Shown here one piece after another: positions 10,507 through 18,967 of a stretch of 64,000 nucleotides of DNA. Location: NCBI GenBank assembly GCA_949286215.1, contig CASDYX010000001.1:72530-136529 (forward strand). The letters run 5' to 3'. The position numbers and the translations under genes were made by a program. Source of the stretch: an uncultured Pseudomonadota bacterium (GTDB taxonomy: Bacteria > Pseudomonadota > Alphaproteobacteria > RF32 > CAG-239). The notes below the pieces were generated by a model, which was given only the letters and a program-made list of their open reading frames with translations, searched no databases and had not been told where the DNA came from. Each line of letters opens with the position of its first letter. Positions within the stretch are counted from its first letter, which is position 1.

Positions 10507-11232
10507 CTATTCATTGCATAATTTTTGTAAAGCCAGTGGGGTTACTGCTTGCAAGTAAGGGTTACACTGCTTTTCAATTCCCAAAGTTATGGGTGCAACC
10601 GGTTGGTGGTTGCGAATTTTTTGCATGGCTGTTTCTATGTATTGTTTTAAGATTTGTGAATTAGGATTGTAGTATTGCGCAAAACCCATGCCGTGAATGG
10701 TGTATTCGTGTCCGGGGTAAAATTTGGTGTCTCCGGGGAGTGCTTTTATTTTTTCAAGAGAATAAAACATTTGTTCGGCTGTGCCTTCAAATAAACCTCC
10801 AATGCATAAGTTAAATAAGGTATCGCCGGTAAATAAGGCTTTATTTTCAGGAAAATACCATAAAATATGACCGATGGTGTGACCGTCAACTCGAATGATT
10901 TGGGCTTGCGAATCGCCAAGGTTGAATGTGTCGCCGTCTTCTAAGCCGATATCAATTCCGGGAATGCGATTTATGTCGTGTGCTCCGCCGATAACTTTGG
11001 CATTGTAAAGAGATTTTAGCTCTTCATTGGCGTCGGTATGGTCGTAGTGGTGATGCGTGTTGAATATATATTGTGGGCGAATGTTTTTGGCTTGGCACCT
11101 TTGGATTATAGGTTCGGCTTCTGATGGGTCTATGATGGCACTTTGGTTGCTTGCCTGGTCGGTTATGAGCCAGCTGTAATTATCCATTGTTCCGGCTCGG
11201 CAGAGAATCGGTTCTATTAGTAAATTACTCAT
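10507..11232 (-). CDS. gloB: Hydroxyacylglutathione hydrolase-like metallo-beta-lactamase fold protein (glyoxalase II)
   Basis: Likely hydrolyses S-D-lactoylglutathione to lactate and glutathione, the second step of methylglyoxal detoxification. The metal motif THHHYDHTD is at residues 60-68, with further ligands in DGHTIGH, FTGDTLF and PGHEYT. The C-terminal part (about 175-241) matches the short glyoxalase II tail with NPYLQA. The 241-residue length is slightly under the usual 250-255. An AAAGGAG site precedes the start. It lies 15 bp downstream of the HD-GYP gene on the same strand, so cotranscription is likely. Confidence 0.85.
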   Translation of the reverse strand: MSNLLIEPILCRAGTMDNYSWLITDQASNQSAIIDPSEAEPIIQRCQAKNIRPQYIFNTHHHYDHTDANEELKSLYNAKVIGGAHDINRIPGIDIGLEDGDTFNLGDSQAQIIRVDGHTIGHILWYFPENKALFTGDTLFNLCIGGLFEGTAEQMFYSLEKIKALPGDTKFYPGHEYTIHGMGFAQYYNPNSQILKQYIETAMQKIRNHQPVAPITLGIEKQCNPYLQAVTPLALQKLCNE

Positions 11233-11247
11233 TGTTACTCCTTTGGG

Positions 11248-12930
11248 TTAAAGGTAGTCATTGGGATTGATGTCGTCAATTTGTTCGGGTGAAATGTATT
11301 GTTCAGCGTAATCCATATAAACCTGACTGGTGATGAAGACTTTATATAAATCAGGGTCAATATGACCGTTGTTTTTCATATCTTGCATTATCTTGAGAAC
11401 TTCGGAGAGCTTTTTGGGCTCTTTGTAGGGGCGGTCATTTGCTGTGAGTGCTTCAAAAATATCGGCAATGGCCATAATTTTGGCTGGAATAGACATTTGT
11501 GCACCGGTTAAACCATTAGGATAACCTTTGCCATCTATGCGCTCATGGTGTGCGCCGGCATATTCAACAACTTTGGAAAGTTCTTTGGGGAAAGGAAGCG
11601 CTTTTAACATATCTATCGTTACAACAATGTGCTCGTTGATTTTTTCGCGCTCTTCTTTGTTGATTGTTCCTCTAGGAATCTCAAGATTGTAGAGCTCTCC
11701 TCGATTGTATTTGTCAAATAAATGATCAGGGCGATTTTGTAGTAAATTTTCAAGTCCCGGATTGTCACTTGCCTCAAGATCTGTGATGTGATCTCTTTCG
11801 GCCCAGGAAATACCCTTTATGCGGCTAAAATAGCGCATGAATGTTATGCGTGATATTCTTTCTAGTTCTGCGATATCTTGTTGGGAAAGCTCGTTGTCGC
11901 CGATGTTGCACTTTGCTACAAAGTCATAATCTTTTTCAAGCAATTTAACCTTATGAACAAACTCAGCTTGCAAGCGTTCTTGAGTATCAACGTTTTTCAG
12001 GCGTTTTTTTAGATATTCGATATGAGCATCACGCCGTAAAATTTCAAAACGATTACGGATTTCATGAATGCGATTGTATATTGTTTCAAGCTTTGTGGCT
12101 TTGTCAACAATGTATTCCGGGGTGGTAACTTTACCACAATCGTGTAACCATGAGGCAATGTGTAAGGCATACCAATCATCGCTACTCATTTCAAAATCTT
12201 TTAGCGGACCGCTGTCGGCTTGAACGGCTGCTGTGGCTAGAAGCCGTGCTATAACCGGAACTCTTTGACAATGTGCTCCCGTATAGGGGGATTTAGCGTC
12301 AATTGCTCGTGCCAAAACTTCTATGAAAGATTCTAATAACTGACCGTAGGCTTCCGTTAACATTTTGTTTTCAAGCAAAATGCCAATTAAATTGCAAACG
12401 GAAATGGTGTAATTTTGAATGTCCGGTGTAAAGGTTAATGTACGGCCGCTTTCGTCTCGAGGATTGATAAACTGAGCAATTCCTACGATATATCCTTTGC
12501 GGGTGGTTATTGGAAAACTTAAAATGGATACCGTTGAATAGTCGTTATCTTCATCAAATTCCGTGAAAAAACTATTGTCAAATTTGGTATTGGCATAAAT
12601 GTTGTTAAGGTTGATGATTCCTTTGGTGAAAAAGCAATCTTCAGCGATGGTTTTTTGTTCTTTGTTTTTTTGTTCGGGCAAAAAAATGGTTGGGGCGTAG
12701 GCCATGTTATCTGAGCCTTTACGCGAAATATGCAAACTTTTACTGACGCTGTAGCTGAGTGTTAAGAACTTATCATCATTTACATTATAGAAAAAATAAC
12801 TGTCGGCATCGCAAATATCTGCGGCCGTGTCCATGATTTTTTCTACGACGTCCGAATGATTTTCTTGATTTAAAATTAAATCATTTAATTCGAGAATCGC
12901 ACTTAAATTTCTTGTATTACTTAATGCCAA
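11248..12930 (-). CDS. GAF plus HD-GYP domain cyclic-di-GMP phosphodiesterase
   Basis: A 560-residue soluble regulator. Residues about 20-190 look like a GAF sensor domain. The HD-GYP catalytic domain begins at about 205; the HD dyad is in WLHDCGK (H263, D264) and the GYP motif is HHERIDGKGYP at 461-471, so the metal-binding residues are present. About 110 helical residues (roughly 290-410) sit between the two halves, more than in a compact HD-GYP domain. The start is TTG at 12930, supported by AAAGGAG with an 8-base spacing. It probably hydrolyses c-di-GMP in response to a small ligand or redox signal. No diguanylate cyclase is seen in the window. Confidence 0.87.
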   Translation of the reverse strand: MALSNTRNLSAILELNDLILNQENHSDVVEKIMDTAADICDADSYFFYNVNDDKFLTLSYSVSKSLHISRKGSDNMAYAPTIFLPEQKNKEQKTIAEDCFFTKGIINLNNIYANTKFDNSFFTEFDEDNDYSTVSILSFPITTRKGYIVGIAQFINPRDESGRTLTFTPDIQNYTISVCNLIGILLENKMLTEAYGQLLESFIEVLARAIDAKSPYTGAHCQRVPVIARLLATAAVQADSGPLKDFEMSSDDWYALHIASWLHDCGKVTTPEYIVDKATKLETIYNRIHEIRNRFEILRRDAHIEYLKKRLKNVDTQERLQAEFVHKVKLLEKDYDFVAKCNIGDNELSQQDIAELERISRITFMRYFSRIKGISWAERDHITDLEASDNPGLENLLQNRPDHLFDKYNRGELYNLEIPRGTINKEEREKINEHIVVTIDMLKALPFPKELSKVVEYAGAHHERIDGKGYPNGLTGAQMSIPAKIMAIADIFEALTANDRPYKEPKKLSEVLKIMQDMKNNGHIDPDLYKVFITSQVYMDYAEQYISPEQIDDINPNDYL

Positions 12931-12992
12931 AGAAGTTTCTCCTTTGCTTGGGATTCTTATTTATAATACAAGATTGGTTAAGAAATAATCAA

Positions 12993-14099
12993 TTAACTGA
13001 TTTTTGATATCAGATAATTTACATCTTCTTCGCTTAGTTCGTCAGATGAGGAGTTGACGGAAAGAATTCTTTCTATAACCTTGTGAACAAAGGAAGCACG
13101 GTCACTCTTTTGGCAACCAAAGCGAATATCTTTTATAACGTTAAGTGCACTGAAAACTGCCGGAAACATACTTTTGGGAATAAAAGCTTTGCGCAGTAAA
13201 TTACGAATCATAAAATCTACCTGCAGGTTAAATAAAATTTTTCGGACTTCCAGCAGAGGAGTGTTTGATAAGTACACTAAAGCATATTCAAAAAACTTCA
13301 AATCTCCCATGCAAATGGAGCGAACAACCAATGACGGGGTTAAGTGATTTGAGGTGTAGAGCTGGTGAACCAATTCTTCAATTTGCTTGTCGGTACTGTA
13401 TTCTTCTGAAATCTTTAATGTTGTTTTCTCTTTGACTTGTTCAACAATATCTGTCGCAATATCATTCGGAAGATTATGGGTGATAATTAATCGTTTTTGT
13501 AAATCTTCCGAAAGAGTGGTTACAATTTTTTCAATAACAGATGTCGGAAGTTCGGAACGATATACTAAATTCTTTTTGATATTTTCACTGTTAGGGTATT
13601 TGCTGATAATGCTATTAAAAGTTTGTTCTCTTAGATTTGCAGTTTCGTTGGTGATTAAGACGCCGACAACATCTTCGGCGCATTTATCGACAATATATTG
13701 AGAAACGTCGGCAGATAAACCTTTTCTTAAAGCAACGGCCTTTTGCTTACTGACGTTTTGCGCTTCAATGATATTGATTAAATCTTCATCGGTGAGGTTG
13801 TCGTAATATTTTATGAAAGGAACAGCAACACTGTCTTGGTCGTTTATGAGTTTTAAGACAATGTCACGCGGAATGGATTTACAGTTTTTCAGGCTTTCAG
13901 ATAAAACTTCGCGAACCTTGAGTTGAACGTCTTCTACCATAATGCGGAAAATGTCTTCCGCTAATTTACGTCCTCTTTCGCTGATGTCTTTGCCATCATA
14001 ATAAGCGGAAATTTTTTGGGCAGTCAAAGCTTTATTCTCAACCGATAAGTCGTGAGAGAGTTTTTCTACATCTTTTTTTGACAGTCCGAGTTTGTTCAT
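12993..14099 (-). CDS. DUF2336 domain protein
   Basis: A 368-residue, entirely helical, soluble protein with the HEAT-like pattern of DUF2336, a family largely confined to alphaproteobacteria. Repeated motifs such as SIPRDIVLKLINDQDSVAVP (from residue 94) and LPTSVIEKIV show the repeat rhythm. Members are often near signalling and cell-cycle genes, but the biochemical role is unknown. It lies 62 bp upstream of the HD-GYP regulator on the same strand. No membrane segment or signal peptide is seen. Confidence 0.8.
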   Translation of the reverse strand: MNKLGLSKKDVEKLSHDLSVENKALTAQKISAYYDGKDISERGRKLAEDIFRIMVEDVQLKVREVLSESLKNCKSIPRDIVLKLINDQDSVAVPFIKYYDNLTDEDLINIIEAQNVSKQKAVALRKGLSADVSQYIVDKCAEDVVGVLITNETANLREQTFNSIISKYPNSENIKKNLVYRSELPTSVIEKIVTTLSEDLQKRLIITHNLPNDIATDIVEQVKEKTTLKISEEYSTDKQIEELVHQLYTSNHLTPSLVVRSICMGDLKFFEYALVYLSNTPLLEVRKILFNLQVDFMIRNLLRKAFIPKSMFPAVFSALNVIKDIRFGCQKSDRASFVHKVIERILSVNSSSDELSEEDVNYLISKIS

Positions 14100-14193
14100 T
14101 GTCCCAAATCCGTCTTATTAACCTGTTATGTTTTATCATATAATAATTTATTTGAAAAGAACAATTAATGTTTTGTTACAAATTTTTGTCGAT

Positions 14194-15132
14194 TCATTGG
14201 TGCGGTGATGTTTTTTTCAAAAGCCAATCTATGTCTCCGAGGCTTGATTCATCAAAATTTGTTAGTTCATAAAAGGTAATGGTGTAGTCCAAAAGTCCTG
14301 CAAAATTGGGTAAATTCGAATCGAATATCATGGCATGAGCCAGTGTGCGACCAAATACCGGTTTATCGCGATATTCTATTTCTTGGCGCAAGAATCGGAC
14401 TTGGTGATAATTTACTCCGGTGTTGATTTTGTGAGCATAAGAGCGCATTGAATCAAGTAGGGAAGGGAAAATTTTGTATTTGTAGCTTTTGTCTTCGGTT
14501 TCATCTTCAGGAATTAGTCCCGGTTCATCGGAATACCACAAAAGTTCGCGATATAGAGAGTTCCCTTCGTTGGCAGGGCGGTTGGTTCCCCAATTGCTTT
14601 CTATGGCCGCTACTCCCATCAATAAAGACGGAGAGACAGCGTTGACGCGAAGCAAAAGCTCTTTTAAGATGTAAGAGTAGCGTCTTTCGCCTTTGAGACG
14701 GGTAAAAATATCATACTTTTGGGCTTGTTCTTCTAAAAATTTTTCTTGCTCAGGTGAGAGATTATGTTTGGTTTTGAATTGGTCTTCCAGCAGAAGAATT
14801 TGCAGGCGTTGTTCTAAAAGCTCTTCTTTGAGCTTGAGCGCTAAAGGTCCCGTAATTTGTAAGAAAAGTTTATTGCGCTTTTGAGGGTCTTTGATTTCTC
14901 TGAAGTCAGAAGGAAGTTTTTTCAAAAAAATCGGCGGATATATCCAATCCCGCATGTAGATATAATCTTTGTAGCCGTAGATTTGGTACATTTCTTCCAA
15001 CTCAGCGGTGGTGATTTCATCAACGTAAATGCCGTCGGCTTTGAAGTCATATTTGGCCTTGCTCTCTGCGGAAAGTGCTGCAGAAGTGCTGAGCAGAAAA
15101 AGGAAAAATATGTACGCAAGCGATTTTATCAT
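14194..15132 (-). CDS. Bax-like exported glucosaminidase (peptidoglycan hydrolase)
   Basis: A 312-residue exported protein with a Sec signal peptide ending near ALSA at residue 21. The C-terminal half carries the glucosaminidase/Bax fold: LLMGVAAIESNWGTNRPANE (about 168-187) contains the catalytic Glu in AIESNWG, and later SYAHKINT and LAHAMIFDS match the family. It should cleave the glycan strand of peptidoglycan in the periplasm. The start ATG overlaps the stop of the NifU gene by four bases, placing it last in the run murJ-DUF2333-nifU-this gene. Confidence 0.85.
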   Translation of the reverse strand: MIKSLAYIFFLFLLSTSAALSAESKAKYDFKADGIYVDEITTAELEEMYQIYGYKDYIYMRDWIYPPIFLKKLPSDFREIKDPQKRNKLFLQITGPLALKLKEELLEQRLQILLLEDQFKTKHNLSPEQEKFLEEQAQKYDIFTRLKGERRYSYILKELLLRVNAVSPSLLMGVAAIESNWGTNRPANEGNSLYRELLWYSDEPGLIPEDETEDKSYKYKIFPSLLDSMRSYAHKINTGVNYHQVRFLRQEIEYRDKPVFGRTLAHAMIFDSNLPNFAGLLDYTITFYELTNFDESSLGDIDWLLKKTSPHQ

Positions 15133-15677
15133 GCTTTTGGCGTTTCGTAGTTTTTGACTTCTTTTACTTCGGGAATATAAGTTTTGAGGATTTTTTCAAC
15201 GCCTTCTTTGAGGGTGACCATTGCATAAGGACAGCCTGCACAGTTGCCCCGCATTTCGACATACACTATCCCTTGCTCGAAACTTTTGAAAACGATATCT
15301 CCGCCATCTTGTTGGACTGCCGGACGTATGCGCGCATTGATTAAACCAATAATGCGGTTGGTGACATCGCCTGAATCTTGCTTTTCATCGGCAGAAATAA
15401 CCGCTTCTTCTCCAAGAGAAATGTAATCCATAATCTCTGCTAAAATTTCAGGTTTGAGTGTGTCCCAAGAGGCGTTTTCTTCTTTGGTAACGGATATCAT
15501 TTCAGCCGTCATGAAAATGGATTTGATGCCCCCTAAATCAAAAATGTGTTCCGCCAAAGGTGATTTGCGCAGAGATTTGGCATCAATGAATTCTGCCGTG
15601 CCGCTTTTTAAGAGCTGAACCGGCGGAAAAAAATTGAGAACATTGGCATCTGGTGTGGTTTGGGTTTCAATTAACAT
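15129..15677 (-). CDS. NifU family iron-sulfur scaffold/carrier (Nfu type)
   Basis: A 182-residue Fe-S carrier. The N-terminal Nfu domain (about 1-90) opens with the family pattern M-x-I-E-T-Q-x-T-P-x-x-N, and the C-terminal NifU domain (about 105-180) carries CAGC in GNCAGCPYAMVTLKEGVE, the two cysteines that hold a bridging [4Fe-4S] cluster. It probably passes clusters to client enzymes. It starts 9 bp after the DUF2333 gene and overlaps the downstream glucosaminidase. The same placement next to envelope genes is common in alphaproteobacteria. Confidence 0.92.
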   Translation of the reverse strand: MLIETQTTPDANVLNFFPPVQLLKSGTAEFIDAKSLRKSPLAEHIFDLGGIKSIFMTAEMISVTKEENASWDTLKPEILAEIMDYISLGEEAVISADEKQDSGDVTNRIIGLINARIRPAVQQDGGDIVFKSFEQGIVYVEMRGNCAGCPYAMVTLKEGVEKILKTYIPEVKEVKNYETPKA

Positions 15678-15686
15678 TCTAAAATC

Positions 15687-16727
15687 CTATTGTTTGAGAT
15701 TATTCAGGGTTTGTGCAATTTGCGCCATAAGGTTTTGGGCTTTGCTGATGTACATATCAAGATAGCTCAAATGATTGGGTGCTGTCAGACTGCTTAATTC
15801 TCCGTTACGAATAATGAGCGGCTGAATTGAAGAGGCATCTTCCAAGGCTTTGATAACGCTTATCCAATTGCGGTATTGGTCGGCGGCGACAATAATGTCT
15901 TGATAGTCGTTGGCAAGTGCTTTGAATAATAAAAAGTAAGCATAGGCCTTGCCTTGTTGGTAGTAAAAAACATTGTCGGCTTTGGTATCTATCCAAGATG
16001 AGCTTTCTTCTCTGATTTGAGCATCAAGAGCTGCCGTACTCTTGGCTAAATTGATGCGTGATTTATTTAGAAGATAGGCGAGGTCGGCCGGCGTTTTGTA
16101 AAAAGTTTCCGTGCCGAGGCTTAGGTTTTGATTATAGTGAATTAGGTGGCGGCGCGCCTTGCGGTATTGATTGTTGGCAGATGGAGCCAGAAGTAATTTG
16201 TTTTCGGCCGAAAACATCCAGACAGTTCCGGGATAACGCAAAAGTTCAGCCGCAGCTTGAAGGTCGGATTGTTCTTCTTCTGAAACAATCTTTTTATCTA
16301 TTCTTTTGGCAAAAGAGGAGGAGAACTTGCTCAAAGCATCAAACATTCCAAGTTGAAAACTCGGCATATTATCTAGAAAATAAGAGGGGTAGAAAAATGG
16401 CAAATTAGGCGTCCAGATTTTCTCGTTGACTTCGCGGTTGATTAAAAAAGAAATCATTTCAACCGTGCTGGATTGCTCGGGGTGCGTCTCATCTATTTCA
16501 TAAGTGGTGTTGCGGTCAATATTACTGACTAAAAAACCGCCCAAAGGATAATATAAAAAGATGATGAGAGCCAAACCAATGGTCAGAATATGCCACCATG
16601 AGGTTAAGAAGTTTAGGGTTTTGTTCATTAATACGTCAAAACTAAAACTCAGGCGTTTGCCTGCAATTGCTGATTTGGTTTTTTCTATTATTTTTGCCAG
16701 CCAGTCTTTAAGCTTGGTTTTGAGCAT
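15687..16727 (-). CDS. DUF2333 family membrane protein
   Basis: A 346-residue protein with one strong membrane helix (about residues 45-68, ending YYPLGGFLVSNID) after a basic cytoplasmic start, then a large helical, probably periplasmic, domain. The YPLGG motif after the helix is the DUF2333 hallmark. The family is found in proteobacteria and is uncharacterised. Its start lies 20 bp inside murJ, so it is translationally coupled to the lipid II flippase; an envelope role is inferred only from this. Confidence 0.82.
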   Translation of the reverse strand: MLKTKLKDWLAKIIEKTKSAIAGKRLSFSFDVLMNKTLNFLTSWWHILTIGLALIIFLYYPLGGFLVSNIDRNTTYEIDETHPEQSSTVEMISFLINREVNEKIWTPNLPFFYPSYFLDNMPSFQLGMFDALSKFSSSFAKRIDKKIVSEEEQSDLQAAAELLRYPGTVWMFSAENKLLLAPSANNQYRKARRHLIHYNQNLSLGTETFYKTPADLAYLLNKSRINLAKSTAALDAQIREESSSWIDTKADNVFYYQQGKAYAYFLLFKALANDYQDIIVAADQYRNWISVIKALEDASSIQPLIIRNGELSSLTAPNHLSYLDMYISKAQNLMAQIAQTLNNLKQ

Positions 16728-18303
16728 TTTTCTTTCCTTTTGATTTTAACAATTTCAGAATTTCTGCAATATCTAATGTCTTTGTTAGTTTAGCCATTAT
16801 CAAGAAACTTGCAACACCCAAAACACATAATCCGCCCAAAAGCGGTATTTTTATGGCGTAAGAGGTTTGTAACCAATTGTTGAAGAGTAAATCACAACCA
16901 TATTCGGTCAGATAGAGAATTGCACCCATGACAACTGAGCAAAATGTGATTTTTAGAATTTTTATGTTAAGGGCTTTGGTGTAAGTCCAATAGCCTCTCT
17001 TCTTGAGACCTCTCAGGTATTGGTACAGCGAGACAAAAGAGGCTAAAGATGTAGCGGTTGCTACGCCAACATGACCAAAAGGAATCATTAATCCGATGCT
17101 TAAGACGAGGTTTGCCAGCATAACAATTATGCTGTATTTGACCGGTGTTTTGGTATCGCCGCGGGCAAAAAAGTTTGGTGCTAGAGCTTTAACCATTACA
17201 TAAGAGGGCAAACCAATGGAGTAGGCAATGACAGCTTGGGCGGTCATTATCGAATCTTCTTGGGTAAAACGTCCGTGGTGGAAGAGAATATCAATAATGG
17301 GATAGGCTAGCACTATTAAGGCTACCATGGCCGGAATTGACATTAATGCGCCATATTCGACGGCTTTGTCTTGTATATGATTGGCTTGTTCTTGCTCTCC
17401 GGCTTTGAGATGATGCGAGAGAATCGGCAACAAGGCAACGCTGATGGCGGCGCCAACGACACCTAAAGGAAGTTGTTGAATGCGGTTGGCATAGTAAAGC
17501 CAGGAGATTGCTCCCGTTCCGACTAAGGATACAATGATGGTGTCAACAACCATGTTAATTTGATATACTCCGGCTCCTAAAACGCCCGGAGCAATGCGCT
17601 TGAACAGCGTGATAATTTCAGAATTTTTGAGGAGTTGCAAAATATTGGTCTGGGGCTTTACTTTGACATCTATGCCACGCAAAAACCAAGACAGCCAAAA
17701 GATTTCAACTAATCCGGCAATGGTGACACTCCATGAAATTCCGTGAGCAGGAGTTTCGCCAAGAGGAACAAAAATAAAAACCGAAATTATCATCATCAGA
17801 TTTAAGATAACCGGAGCTGCCGCCGGACCGGCAAATTTGCCGAAAGAATTCAAAATGCCTGATTGAAATGAGACAATGGAAATAAACAGCAAAAATGGAA
17901 AAGTGATGCGCGATAACTCGATAGATAAAGACATTTTTTCGGGGTCGGAGCTAAAGCCGGGGGCCATAATCTCAACTACCCAAGGCATGCAAAATTCCAT
18001 GATAATAACAAAAACGGTTAGAAATACTGCCAATACCGAAATAGCTTGTGAGGCAAAAGTAACGGCCTGTTCTTTGCCGTCGGTTACGAGTTTGTGTGAA
18101 AGCATAGGAACAAATGCGGTGGTAAAAGCTCCTTCGGCAAACAAGCTTCTGAATAAATTCGGTAACTTAAATGCCACAAAAAAAGCATCGGATATGGCGC
18201 CAGCTCCCAAAAAATTGGCCAAGACCATATCACGCAAGAATCCGGTAATGCGGCTGATGAGTGTGAAGCCGCCAAAGGTAGCGATAGACTTAAATAAAGA
18301 CAT
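16708..18303 (-). CDS. murJ: Lipid II flippase MurJ
   Basis: Moves lipid II across the inner membrane for peptidoglycan synthesis. The 531 residues form about 14 helices in the MOP fold. Family landmarks are the N-terminal TLISRITGFLRDMVLANFLG (15-34), the SDAFFVAFKLPNLFRSLFAEG stretch following it, and PNFFARGDTKTPVKYS near 363-378. The essential arginines of the central cavity (R18, R24 equivalents) are visible in the first helix region. It heads the run leading to DUF2333, nifU and the glucosaminidase. Confidence 0.97.
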   Translation of the reverse strand: MSLFKSIATFGGFTLISRITGFLRDMVLANFLGAGAISDAFFVAFKLPNLFRSLFAEGAFTTAFVPMLSHKLVTDGKEQAVTFASQAISVLAVFLTVFVIIMEFCMPWVVEIMAPGFSSDPEKMSLSIELSRITFPFLLFISIVSFQSGILNSFGKFAGPAAAPVILNLMMIISVFIFVPLGETPAHGISWSVTIAGLVEIFWLSWFLRGIDVKVKPQTNILQLLKNSEIITLFKRIAPGVLGAGVYQINMVVDTIIVSLVGTGAISWLYYANRIQQLPLGVVGAAISVALLPILSHHLKAGEQEQANHIQDKAVEYGALMSIPAMVALIVLAYPIIDILFHHGRFTQEDSIMTAQAVIAYSIGLPSYVMVKALAPNFFARGDTKTPVKYSIIVMLANLVLSIGLMIPFGHVGVATATSLASFVSLYQYLRGLKKRGYWTYTKALNIKILKITFCSVVMGAILYLTEYGCDLLFNNWLQTSYAIKIPLLGGLCVLGVASFLIMAKLTKTLDIAEILKLLKSKGKKNAQNQA

Positions 18304-18436
18304 TTTGTTCCCTTAAGTTGTTATTTGTTAAGGATATTTTATTGATTTATGGGTAGTATATTGTATAAAGATTAAAAATACGAATAGAAAAAGCGTTTTA
18401 TTGCCTTGTTTTTAACAAAAAAATTAGCTTTATGTG

Positions 18437-18465
18437 TTGACAAAATATTATTTTATTGCGATAAT
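18437..18465 (+). promoter_or_regulatory. Near-consensus sigma-70 promoter
   Basis: TTGACA at 18437-18442 and GATAAT at 18460-18465 are separated by exactly 17 bases. It lies 48 bp upstream of the small ORF at 18513, which has its own AGGAG site at 18501-18505. This is the clearest promoter in the window and predicts strong expression. Confidence 0.8.
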
Positions 18466-18512
18466 AGACAAAAGAGATAAGAATAATAAAAATAATATCT
18501 AGGAGAAGTTTT

Positions 18513-18848
18513 ATGGTTAATATGGACAAATTGCCGGAAGGCACAGAGTTTGCAAAGAAAGGTGGGGTTAATAGTATTGCCCGCAGCACAACTCACGAAT
18601 CAGAGCCGGCTTATACTTTGGCTGCTCAGATTTTAATGTCAAGAGGTTATAGAGGCTGGGCAACCGATGTTGCTTATAAAGCTGATGCGTCAAAGAGTAT
18701 GTTGTCAGCAAAAGTTTTGGCTAATAATGGCGTAGAATTGCAAAGTGATGGCTCTTATCGTAAAGTTTCTGCTGAAAAAGCCAGACAGCTTGTTAATAAT
18801 ATCGAGATGGGGAGAAATGTTATTTCATCAAAAGGAATTACTCGTTAA
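18513..18848 (+). CDS. Small orphan protein, unknown function
   Basis: A 111-residue protein not recognised. It is soluble, with no signal peptide. The middle (about residues 30-62, SEPAYTLAAQILMSRGYRGWATDVAYKADAS without the last part) looks helical with conserved-looking Gly-Tyr-Arg-Gly-Trp, and the C-terminal half is basic (RKVSAEKARQLVNNIEMGR). An AGGAG Shine-Dalgarno lies 7 bases before the ATG, and a near-perfect promoter and a following hairpin show it is a single-gene unit. High expression is inferred from these signals. Confidence 0.75.
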   Translation: MVNMDKLPEGTEFAKKGGVNSIARSTTHESEPAYTLAAQILMSRGYRGWATDVAYKADASKSMLSAKVLANNGVELQSDGSYRKVSAEKARQLVNNIEMGRNVISSKGITR

Positions 18849-18890
18849 TCTATTTTTTGAAATAAAACTTCTCGCTTAGCAATTTGATGA

Positions 18891-18924
18891 AAAACCTCCT
18901 TAATTTTTAGGGAGGTTTTTTATT
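18891..18924 (+). terminator. Terminator after the 111-aa ORF
   Basis: AAAACCTCC (18891-18899) pairs with GGAGGTTTT (18911-18919), followed by a T-run. Confidence 0.88.
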
Positions 18925-18932
18925 ATTTAAAA

Positions 18933-18966
18933 TAAAAAAACCGGACTTTAATGTCCGGTCTTTTTC
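18933..18966 (-). terminator. Terminator after typA
   Basis: ACCGGAC (18940-18946) pairs with GTCCGGT (18953-18959); reading the minus strand it is followed by a run of T. It lies directly after the typA stop and can also act in the other direction. Confidence 0.9.
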
Positions 18967-18967
18967 T

